From: UA16 sp965661575
GTDB taxonomy: Bacteria > Bacteroidota > Bacteroidia > Flavobacteriales_D > Sanyastnellaceae
Length of the DNA: 34,770 nt
Direction of reading: 5' to 3'
Assembly (NCBI GenBank): GCA_965661575.1
Contig: CBFIEJ010000022.1
Coordinates: forward strand, 1-34,770
Numbering within the stretch: position 1 is the stretch's first letter; each line of letters opens with the position of its first letter. Under the pieces are notes generated by a model. The model did no database searches and was not told the origin of the DNA. It saw nothing but the letters and a program-made list of their open reading frames with translations. The translations under genes were made by a program, and so were the position numbers. Shown here piece after piece: positions 15,831 through 23,200 of this stretch.

Positions 15831-15862
15831 CAAAAGTACAAGCGAATGAGCTAGTTTACCAA
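15831..15862 (-). promoter_or_regulatory. atpDC promoter: TTG-N21-TACTTTTG
   Basis: On the minus strand a -33 TTG (15862-15860) and an exact -7 element TACTTTTG (15838-15831) are 21 nt apart, within the 17-23 spacing known for Bacteroidota promoters. The start codon is 31 nt downstream. This is the best complete promoter in the window. Confidence 0.75.
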
Positions 15863-15864
15863 CC

Positions 15865-15872
15865 TATCTTTG
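15865..15872 (+). promoter_or_regulatory. Candidate -7 box (TATCTTTG) abutting the ribF start
   Basis: Exact TAnnTTTG match, 5 nt before the GTG at 15878. It lies just beyond the -33 element of the divergent atpD promoter, so the two promoters overlap back to back. No -33 TTG is visible for this direction. Confidence 0.5.
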
Positions 15873-15877
15873 CAAAA

Positions 15878-16843
15878 GTGAAAGTACATTTCAACGCCAA
15901 CGATTTTGAGTCGGACGTACCCGTGGTTTTAACCGTCGGAACGTTTGACGGCGTGCACATTGGACACCGCGCTGTCATTGACCTATTGAAGCGGCGAGCG
16001 CAAGAAATTGACGGTGAATCGGTCCTGCTCACTTTTCATCCGCACCCCAGAACGGTGCTACATCCTGAGCAACATCAATTGAAATTGCTCAACACCATCG
16101 AAGAACGAAAGTCGTTGCTCCGCGATGCCGGGCTTGATCACCTGGTGATTCATCCTTTTACGGAAGAATTTTCACGAAAAACACCGCTTGAGTACGTACG
16201 AGACTTATTTGCTGAAGGCATCAAACCGCAGAAAGTGATCATTGGTTATGACCACCGCTTCGGCAGAAATCGCGAAGGATCATTTGATTCTCTCGTCAAC
16301 CTCGGAAAAGTCTTTGGGTTCAGCGTCGAAGAATTACCCGCTCAGACCATTGAGGAGACCAAAGTCAGCTCAACCAAAGTACGGGAAGCACTCCAGATTG
16401 GTCATGTTGCCCAAGCGAGGACCTGGTTGAGCAAACCTTATCCGCTTCTCGGTCGGGTCAAACGAGGCGAACAATTGGGTCGAAAACTGGGATACCCAAC
16501 AGCAAATCTCACCATTGAGAATCCCCTCAAATTGATCCCCGCATCCGGTGTTTATGCCGTCTTTGCACGTTTAGAAACGGAGGAAACATGGAATGCAGCC
16601 ATGGTCAACATCGGCACTCGGCCTACCGTAGAGGGAGGTTCTGGAAAAGAACAAATTGAAGTTCATCTTTTGAATGGCGGAAGGCAATGCTACAACGAAT
16701 TGATTGACCTTCGGTTCATGAGAAGAATGCGCGACGAGGTTCAATTCGATGGGTTGGCAGCTTTGAAGCGGCAGCTGCAACAAGATGAGGCCAATGTTCG
16801 TTCTTATCTTGACACGATAGATCCTCCCTCCGCCTCCATCTGA
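15878..16843 (+). CDS. ribF: Bifunctional riboflavin kinase / FMN adenylyltransferase
   Basis: Makes FMN from riboflavin and then FAD in the cytoplasm. The N-terminal FAD synthetase domain (to about residue 180) has VGTFDGVHIGH (20-30), TFHPHP (52-57), IIGYDHRFGRNREG (121-134) and SSTKVREAL (164-172). The C-terminal flavokinase domain carries GRKLGYPTANL (201-211), SGVYAV and NIGTRPTV. At 321 residues it is the standard length. The start codon is GTG, and a -7 box ends only 5 nt upstream, suggesting a leaderless transcript. The LRR gene follows after 3 bp, so ribF probably heads an operon continuing to pnuC and the kinase, all but one with cofactor roles. Confidence 0.96.
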   Translation: MKVHFNANDFESDVPVVLTVGTFDGVHIGHRAVIDLLKRRAQEIDGESVLLTFHPHPRTVLHPEQHQLKLLNTIEERKSLLRDAGLDHLVIHPFTEEFSRKTPLEYVRDLFAEGIKPQKVIIGYDHRFGRNREGSFDSLVNLGKVFGFSVEELPAQTIEETKVSSTKVREALQIGHVAQARTWLSKPYPLLGRVKRGEQLGRKLGYPTANLTIENPLKLIPASGVYAVFARLETEETWNAAMVNIGTRPTVEGGSGKEQIEVHLLNGGRQCYNELIDLRFMRRMRDEVQFDGLAALKRQLQQDEANVRSYLDTIDPPSASI

Positions 16844-16846
16844 ATC

Positions 16847-17527
16847 ATGCTCAATCGCCGACCATTCGTCCAAAGCCTCATCCAGCTGACTTTTGCTCAA
16901 AAGCAAGGCGCACGTCTGGCGCTGTTCGCCACGTCCTTGGCTTTATCCTGTCTCAATTCCTCGATCGGGCAAACGAGTCATGAGGTGGTTTGGGAGCAAT
17001 CTCAAGTTTTCAAAAATCTCGACGAAGCGCGCGACGCGCGAATGGAGGGAACACCCATTTTCCGTTTGGACTTGACCAAGCAAAAATTGAAAACCGTACC
17101 TCCTGAAATCTGTAACTGGACCGAGCTTCGTGAGCTTGTTTTAGACCGCAATAAAATCGAAGCCATCGGACCTGAATTGAAACAACTCGCTTTCCTCGAG
17201 CATCTCTCTGTCAATTCGAACAGGTTGAACCAATTCCCAGCAGTTCTAACGCAATTGGATCAGCTGGTCAGCCTCGAAATGGGAGACAACATGATTGACA
17301 CCATTCCGCTGAACATCGACCGCATGACGGCGCTTCAGAGCCTCGAACTGTGGGACAATGTCCTGGCTTATTTCCCCGCCTCTCTGAGCGATCTTCCCAA
17401 CCTAAAAAGATTGGATCTGCTGCACAACGACATGGTTTTTGAAGAGCAGGAGTTGCTTCGGAATTGGTTCTCTGACGACGTGGAATTGATTCTTTCAGCG
17501 CCTTGTCGATGTGATTTTGACGAGTGA
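16847..17527 (+). CDS. Secreted leucine-rich repeat protein
   Basis: A 226-residue protein. The N-terminus has a long basic stretch and then a hydrophobic segment (ARLALFATSLALSC) resembling a signal peptide with an extended n-region. About five or six 23-residue LRRs follow (roughly residues 70-205): LDLTKQKLKTVPPEI, LVLDRNKIEAIGPEL, LSVNSNRLNQFP, LEMGDNMIDTIP, LELWDNVLAYFP and LDLLHNDM, each with the LxxNxLxxxP pattern. The C-terminal CRCDFDE may hold a cap cysteine pair. LRRs bind proteins; the partner is unknown. Its stop overlaps the pnuC ATG by one base (TGATG), so it is translationally coupled with NAD-precursor genes for no evident reason. Confidence 0.83.
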   Translation: MLNRRPFVQSLIQLTFAQKQGARLALFATSLALSCLNSSIGQTSHEVVWEQSQVFKNLDEARDARMEGTPIFRLDLTKQKLKTVPPEICNWTELRELVLDRNKIEAIGPELKQLAFLEHLSVNSNRLNQFPAVLTQLDQLVSLEMGDNMIDTIPLNIDRMTALQSLELWDNVLAYFPASLSDLPNLKRLDLLHNDMVFEEQELLRNWFSDDVELILSAPCRCDFDE

Positions 17528-18129
17528 TGCTCAACAACCTTTTCACCGGCTTAAGCACGAAAGTAGCAGGCACATCTGACCGCAGAGCATGGCATCGTTG
17601 GGGCGAACCCCTCGCCGCCACATTGAACTTGGCGTATACGATTGGCTACATGAACGCCGCACCCTGGAGCTTTCACCTCGCTGCTGCGGGATCATCCTTG
17701 TATTTGATGATTTGCTGGCAGCGTCGCATGCTCGCTGAATCCTTGCTCTGGTTCTACTACATCGCCATGGCATGGATCGGAATCACAGCCGTCGAAGAAG
17801 CCTGGCCCAATCCGCTTCCCGTGGCGTCTGGCTTGGAACACATCATTTCCATCATCATTGCTTTGGCCGTATGGGGTGCGGTGAGCTCATTGCTGAGGAA
17901 GCACAGCAAGGCCTGGCGACCCGGTCTGGACGCATTTACCACCGTTGGCAGCCTGTTAGCGACTTATTGGATGCTGCAGTTTGTCCATGCGAATTGGCTG
18001 TACTGGATCGTTGTCAATGCTGCAGCAGTCATTCTCTACAGTGGTCGAAGAATGCATTGGACAGTCGGCTTATTTATTCTTTACACTGCCCTCGCAATCG
18101 AAGGTTGGTTTGACTTCTTCCAATGGTAA
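17527..18129 (+). CDS. pnuC: PnuC-type nicotinamide riboside transporter
   Basis: A 200-residue membrane protein with about seven hydrophobic segments. Features typical of PnuC are SLYLMICWQRRMLAESLLWF (compare LYAYLFFxxxLYAEAxLQxFY in the family), YYIAMAWIGI, SLLATYWMLQ and NWLYWIVVNAAAVILYSGRR followed by a last helix ending in EGWFDFFQW. PnuC lets nicotinamide riboside diffuse across the inner membrane, with trapping by phosphorylation. The next gene is exactly such a kinase and overlaps by 7 bp, which strongly supports the call. The ATG at 17527 shares its A with the LRR stop; a GTG at 17524 is also possible. Confidence 0.85.
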   Translation: MLNNLFTGLSTKVAGTSDRRAWHRWGEPLAATLNLAYTIGYMNAAPWSFHLAAAGSSLYLMICWQRRMLAESLLWFYYIAMAWIGITAVEEAWPNPLPVASGLEHIISIIIALAVWGAVSSLLRKHSKAWRPGLDAFTTVGSLLATYWMLQFVHANWLYWIVVNAAAVILYSGRRMHWTVGLFILYTALAIEGWFDFFQW

Positions 18130-18683
18130 CACCCGCCATACGCATCGCCATCACAGGCATCGAATCCACTGGAAAAACAACGCTGACTGCAGCGCTTGCC
18201 GAGGCACTCAGCGCCGAAACCGCTGTTGAAGTCGCCCGATATGACCCGCGCGTGCTCAAAGAAACCATCGAGGTGTCTGACCTGACAAGGTTGGCAGCAG
18301 CACAACTGAAAGCGTGCCACGCGGCTGAACAACGGGCTCAGGAAACTGGAAAGAAGGTGGTCATTTCCGATTCTGATTCCACCGTCATTCGTTTCTGGGG
18401 GCGTTGGACGCTTCGTGCAGAGGTTTCCGGTTTGTCGAAACTGGAAGAATGGGCTGACCTTACGCTACTCTGTGCGCCGAACATTCCGTGGGAACCCGAT
18501 CCACTGCGATCATTGCCCAATTCAAATGATCGAAAACAACTGCACCAACTCTATGTCGATGACTTGCAATCCCGGAAAGATCATCCTTGGACATTGATCG
18601 ACGGTTTGACGCACGAAAAACGGCTCGAACAAAGTGTCCGAGCCGTTCAATATTTTAGAGATACCTCCGTGTTTAACGGATGA
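18123..18683 (+). CDS. Ribosylnicotinamide kinase (NadR C-terminal-type, AAA_28 P-loop)
   Basis: A 186-residue P-loop kinase equivalent to the C-terminal kinase domain of NadR. It has the Walker A GIESTGKT (residues 12-19), EVARYDPRVL, SDSDSTVIRFWG (83-93, acceptor/Mg region) and the hallmark PNIPWEPDPLRSLPN (119-133). It would phosphorylate imported nicotinamide riboside to NMN. The adenylyltransferase and DNA-binding domains of enterobacterial NadR are absent, so another enzyme must finish NAD. The start overlaps pnuC by 7 bp. The 3' end overlaps the convergent tonB by 11 bp, and a hairpin inside its last codons serves as the tonB terminator. Confidence 0.88.
   Translation: MVTPAIRIAITGIESTGKTTLTAALAEALSAETAVEVARYDPRVLKETIEVSDLTRLAAAQLKACHAAEQRAQETGKKVVISDSDSTVIRFWGRWTLRAEVSGLSKLEEWADLTLLCAPNIPWEPDPLRSLPNSNDRKQLHQLYVDDLQSRKDHPWTLIDGLTHEKRLEQSVRAVQYFRDTSVFNG
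18616..18647 (-). terminator. Intrinsic terminator of tonB embedded in the opposing kinase gene
   Basis: On the minus strand, AACGGCTCG (18647-18639) and CGAGCCGTT (18627-18619) form a 9-bp perfect stem with an 11-nt loop, followed by a T-tract through 18616. It lies 26-57 nt past the tonB stop and wholly within the coding sequence of the convergent kinase gene. Confidence 0.85.
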
Positions 18684-19374
18684 TAAACTTCACGGGAATC
18701 GTGTACTGTACGCTTACTGCTTTTCCGCGTTGTTCTCCTGGCTCAAAAGTGGGCAGGCTCTCAACAACACGCGTAGCCTCTGCGTCAAGTCGCGAGTCGA
18801 CTTCTCGCAAGACACGAACATCTCGCACCTTGCCATCCTTACCGACAACGAAGTAGACGAATACCGTACCCTGAATACCTGCATCCTTTGCGATCGGCGG
18901 ATATTTCGTATTCTTCGATACATACTTGATGATCTCCAACTGCGTGCATTGATGACGTTCATCACCCCGTAATTTCTTACAGTCGCCCATTGCTGGCATG
19001 TTCTCGACGATCATGAAAGCTACATCTTCCTCTTCTTCCTCGTAATCTTCGATGATTTCAATCTCGGTATCCTCGTCTAATTCGATGTCCTCGATCTCCA
19101 ATTCCTCCTCAATTTCTTCCTCATCATCGACGATTTCGATCACCGTCGTTTGCTGCGGGGGCGGGGGCGGGGGCGGGGGTTGAACAATATTGACGGGGAT
19201 TTCCTCGTCTTCAAGCAAATCTGCTTCAAAGTCAAGTGCCCGAGTAATGGCCACATCGTAAGACGTCCATGCCAAGGCACTCAACAACAGCGAGAAGGAC
19301 GCGACGAAGCCAATGGCTCGCCAAGCCGATCGCTTATTTTCTAGATTCGCTTCAGGAGTTTTTCGACTGAGCAT
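18673..19374 (-). CDS. TonB-family energy-transducing protein with acidic spacer
   Basis: A 233-residue inner-membrane anchored periplasmic protein that passes proton-motive energy from ExbB/ExbD to outer-membrane TonB-dependent receptors. One N-terminal membrane helix (AIGFVASFSLLLSALAW, about 20-36) precedes eight consecutive prolines (about 65-72), an extremely Glu/Asp/Ile-rich spacer (about 80-117), and the C-terminal TonB domain: KYVSKNTKYPPIAKDAGIQG, FVVGKDGKV, RVLREVDSRLDAEATRVV, FEPGEQRGKAVSVQY, IPVKFIIR. Two cysteines (GDCKKLRGDERHQC) just before this domain may form a disulfide. Most TonB proteins have Pro-Lys/Pro-Glu spacers. No exbBD lies nearby. A 4x GGGGG motif on the opposite strand encodes the prolines. 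Confidence 0.93.
   Translation of the reverse strand: MLSRKTPEANLENKRSAWRAIGFVASFSLLLSALAWTSYDVAITRALDFEADLLEDEEIPVNIVQPPPPPPPPQQTTVIEIVDDEEEIEEELEIEDIELDEDTEIEIIEDYEEEEEDVAFMIVENMPAMGDCKKLRGDERHQCTQLEIIKYVSKNTKYPPIAKDAGIQGTVFVYFVVGKDGKVRDVRVLREVDSRLDAEATRVVESLPTFEPGEQRGKAVSVQYTIPVKFIIR
19157..19179 (+). repeat. (GGGGGC)n hexanucleotide tract; perfect G-quadruplex motif
   Basis: Four runs of five G separated by single C bases (19157-19161, 19163-19167, 19169-19173, 19175-19179) on the plus strand, which is the template strand for tonB. It encodes eight prolines as alternating CCC and CCG codons. Unit length of 6 bp means slippage changes proline number without frameshift. Confidence 0.9.
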
Positions 19375-19455
19375 GTTGCTTTTCTATTGGGATTCGAAAT
19401 TAAGACAACTTTGGCATTGTAGCAGCAGATTCGGGGAACTTAACGATTGCGGGGT

Positions 19456-19863
19456 TCAATTCCAGCAACCGTATATCCATCGGAAGAGCATGCGCCCTAT
19501 TCCGACTCCGATTCCGTCCGCAAGCATATCTCCAAAACTTGTGGTTCGACCTTCAAACCATATTCCTTGAGCAAATTCCAAGCCAAAACCGTACATGAGC
19601 AAGGCGGCTCCAGCGAACCACTTGTATTTGCGGACAGAACCCGATTTTCCAAGTGCGATGAAAACGCTCGAGCTCAAAAACATGAACATCAAAAGATGAA
19701 TCAATTTATCCATGTGCAATTCTCCCAGCCAATTGGTTTGAGGCAAGTCCTTGCCGGGGATGGCGTGCAACACCAAGATGAGCAGCGCCCAGAACGTTGG
19801 TACAGCAGCCTGTCGCCACTGAAATTCTCGCTCTATGCCCGTATCGTTCAGGTCTCCCCTCAT
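19456..19863 (-). CDS. VanZ-family membrane protein
   Basis: A 135-residue protein with about four membrane segments. Family features include AVPTFWALLILVLHAIPGKD, MDKLIHLLMFMFLSS (the conserved DKxxHxxxF motif), FGLEFAQGI and RTTSFGDMLADGIGVGIG (compare R..sx.DxxaNxxGaxxG). VanZ-like proteins are small membrane proteins of mostly unknown role; the name comes from teicoplanin resistance, which should not be inferred here. I chose the ATG at 19863, 15 bp after the gcvH stop; a TTG at 19869 is possible. It is the last gene of the maeB-ruvA-sprA-gcvH run. Confidence 0.87.
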   Translation of the reverse strand: MRGDLNDTGIEREFQWRQAAVPTFWALLILVLHAIPGKDLPQTNWLGELHMDKLIHLLMFMFLSSSVFIALGKSGSVRKYKWFAGAALLMYGFGLEFAQGIWFEGRTTSFGDMLADGIGVGIGRMLFRWIYGCWN

Positions 19864-19878
19864 GTTCAAAAATCGGCG

Positions 19879-20256
19879 TTAGCCGACCAATGCAGCGTAA
19901 TCCTCGGCAGTCATCAATCCCTCAAAATCGGCAACGTCTTTGACCTTTAACTTGATGATCCATCCCGCTCCATAGGGGTCATTATTGACCGATTCAGGGG
20001 TGTCCTCCAAAGCTTCGTTGAATTCGGCTACCTCTCCGGCGAGTGGGCTGAATAGATCACTGACCGTTTTGACGGCTTCAATCGACCCAAACACCTCGTC
20101 AGCGGCGACTTCTTCATCGACGGTTTCCACTTCGATGAAAACGATGTCGCCCAACTCTCCTTGGGCGTAATCCGTGATACCAATGGTAGCAGTGTCTCCT
20201 TCCAAACGCACCCATTCGTGCTCTTTGGTGTAGCGCAAGTCTTGTGGAATATTCAT
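19879..20256 (-). CDS. gcvH: Glycine cleavage system H protein
   Basis: The lipoylated shuttle of the glycine cleavage complex, carrying the aminomethyl group from P-protein to T-protein and electrons to L-protein. The 125 residues match the family: YTKEHEWVRLEGDTATIGIT, QGELGDIVFIEVE, GSIEAVKTVSDLFSP with the lipoyl lysine at K63, and DPYGAGWIIKLK. It begins 3 bp after the sprA stop codon, so it must be co-transcribed with a T9SS gene. From memory this adjacency of sprA and gcvH is widespread in Bacteroidota; no functional reason is known to me. The other gcv genes are not in the window. Confidence 0.97.
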   Translation of the reverse strand: MNIPQDLRYTKEHEWVRLEGDTATIGITDYAQGELGDIVFIEVETVDEEVAADEVFGSIEAVKTVSDLFSPLAGEVAEFNEALEDTPESVNNDPYGAGWIIKLKVKDVADFEGLMTAEDYAALVG

Positions 20257-20259
20257 GAC

Positions 20260-23200
20260 CTATTGATTCAAATTGAAGCGCAAAGCTACTCCAGAACGAA
20301 TATTTGAAGTAGCGAATGAAGTTGATATGTACGGACTCGTGATTTGGTGGTCATAGAACGCACGCATCGTCACTTTATCCGAGATTTCGAGATCTGCAGA
20401 CATCTTGATTGAAATCAAGTTTTGACCCGCAGTCACTTGGTTCTGTCTCTCCTCCATCTTTCGGATGATGGTGCGATTGTCTCGAATGTTGAGGTCTGCC
20501 CTCAGCACCAAGTCTGTCTCCTTCAACATTTTGACCGGGAGCTTACCGTACGTCTTGATGAACGGGTTCGGAACGTCTTTGAATTTGTAACCAAAACCAA
20601 TCACCAGCGCATTGCTCTTGGTCTCCGTGACTTGGAGGTTGGTCAGTCCAAATGCGACATTTCGATCGCGCTTCAACTCCACCTTCAACTGAGGTTCATT
20701 TTCCGCTTCCGTATTGAACGTCATATCCACTCCTACAAGCGGCGAAAGCTGCTCACTCAGACTCACAACATTGAACTGTCTTTCTGAGATGTAATTACCA
20801 AATTCGCTCTGATCCAGTGCTGTTGGATTGCCAAACTGATCCTCCTCAAAATTCAAATTGGTGACATAATTGGTTGTCAATGTCGATCGATAACTGTGGC
20901 TCAAGTTGAAGCGCTTGAAATATTGCTTGAAAAATGGATTCTTGGTGAGGCCGTCAAATGTTACGCGCCAGTTCGGAGCAATTGGCGTATTGAAAACATC
21001 CAGAGGAACATCCGCCGCATCAACACCCAAATAAGCGGCTACAAACGCCGGGATCGTCACGTCTTGGCTCGTTCCTCCAAAACCGGAATAATATCCCGTA
21101 TTCTCTGGAGAATCGAGCTGATATGTCACGTCATTCAGCCGTTCCGAAACTTTGATGCGGGCTTGTTTGATGAAATAATCCCACGTCTCTGAATTGAATT
21201 CATCATCAACATCATCCTCAACGAATGCGGTATTCCAACTCATCACGGTCGCAGAAAACTGACCTGTTTGATTGGGTGACTCATAGACAAAGTCATTGAG
21301 TTCCTCGTCATATCGGAAGAAACTGGTGTAATTCTGAGAAATATTGCGGTTGGCCGTCAGCTCAATTTTCAAATACTTGATGGGCTCCAGATTGGCCCTC
21401 ACATTGAAGGTCTCTTGGTAGGTCTCCGTGTACTGTTGGTTTTGAACAGCCGAAGACTGCAACCAACCTTGCTGCGCGAATTCAGTCGCAAAGTCATTCA
21501 CTCGATCTCCCTGCCAGTTTGTATTCTGGTGACCAAGCAAGAACGCTGGGCCAGGGGCCAAAAACTGACTGTCAAATCCCGCGAATCGTGCATTTTGGTT
21601 GTAGCCCGGCAATAATATTCCTTCATTGCGGGTCATCGAACCAGAAACATTCTGAACACTCGCAAGCAAACGTACGATCGTCGCCAGTGGATTGATCTCG
21701 AATTTGATTTTTTCCTCCTCATCTGCATTGCCAAATCCATCGCGGTCTTCATTGCGAATCTCACGAGCGCTTGGAGCTCGACGCGGGGGGTTCAGCAAAT
21801 CCTTGACGCCCGGTACTTTATTGTACAGGTTAGAGAAATTCGCTTGGGCGTTCAAACTGAGATTACGTGAATTCTGAATGGTGTTTCCAATGCTGTCCTG
21901 GGAGAACGGCGCACGATCCCACCGGAATGAGCCTTGGTAACGGATGTCACTCGAGATGAAATTCACCAACGGCAATTTGTCGAACGGCAATTTATATGAA
22001 CCCGTGATGTTGTGATTGTACGTGGTGATTTCACCCGCATTTTCCAAGTTGCGAATGACAGAATCCCGGTACAACTGGTATTCTTCGGTGTTTTCCCGAT
22101 TGATTTCACCCGCGGGTTCACCCACAAGTGCCTGAGCCTGACCGTTGTAGTCAAACTTCAACGCTTTGGTTAAATCGTATTTCACTGCGTAGGTGCGATC
22201 CCAGCGCCATGTCTTCATCACCTGCGTGTTGATCAGCAGATTCGTCTCCACGCCCAATAATTCTTGGGTGTTGTTTCGCACTCGGCTCGCCTCATAAATG
22301 CGATTCATTTGAGAACCCACTGTGAACTGCTTCAAGCCCAAATAGAAGTTGAAATCTGTCAACCACTTCATGAAGTCCAATTTCCTCAAGAATCCAATCT
22401 TGCCAAATGGCTTGAAGTTCTTCGGTGAATGGGAGAAGTTGTAATTCAAACCCCCTCTATATTCTCGGTTCAATCGGAATTCCGTATTGACGTCCCGGTT
22501 GAACGATTCGATGTAAGAGAAGTTGCCTGTGAAGTTTCCGGGATCAAGCATCTTCAATAAGCCAATTTGGCTGCCGCCGGATTTCCCACCTCGTGCAGAA
22601 CCACCGCGCGCCGAACCGCCACGTGCTGAACCCTCTCCTGCTCCTTCTTTGCCGCCTGCATCCTTGCCTCCTGCTTCCTTGCCCATTGATGCTCTGCCTC
22701 CTGCAGCAGCTCCACCACGCTCGCGGTTTCGATCGCGTGACGAAGCGCCATTCTTGCCACCAAATTGAGGGTCAATCTTGATGCTACTGAAATTAATAGA
22801 CTTCAGTTGATCAATCGTTTTTGCATTTTCTCGCCGTTGTGCAGACAGCCCTTCCTGCTGCGCCATCTCGATATCAGGGGATAGAGGATCAAACTGCGGG
22901 GTGGAAATTTGTTGAGAATATCCGAGGTACATCGGAAGGGTGATTCCTAACTTCTTTGGCAGCAACTTGCCCAGCTGAATCGTACCAGAAGCATCGATGC
23001 CTTGGATGGTTTCGCGTTGACGATCTTGAATGCGCTGCTCGAGGCCTCCAAAGCCTGGAGTCGACATATTAGCCGCCACAGAAATGTTACCTAGGTCGGC
23101 CAATTTAGCATTCATTTGAGCGGTTGCAGCCCATCCCCCTTTTTGATTAAAGTCAGCCAAACGCATCTCGTTCACCCACACCACGGCACATTTATCCAGG

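Noticed and set aside
19456..19863. VanZ-like gene as glycopeptide-resistance determinant
   Set aside because: No vanA/H/X/R/S-type genes are nearby and the VanZ family is broad; resistance cannot be inferred from this gene alone.
22571..22716. CRISPR-like short repeats
   Set aside because: The units are 15 bp or shorter, imperfect, without spacers, and lie in frame within sprA; they encode SARGG low-complexity sequence.
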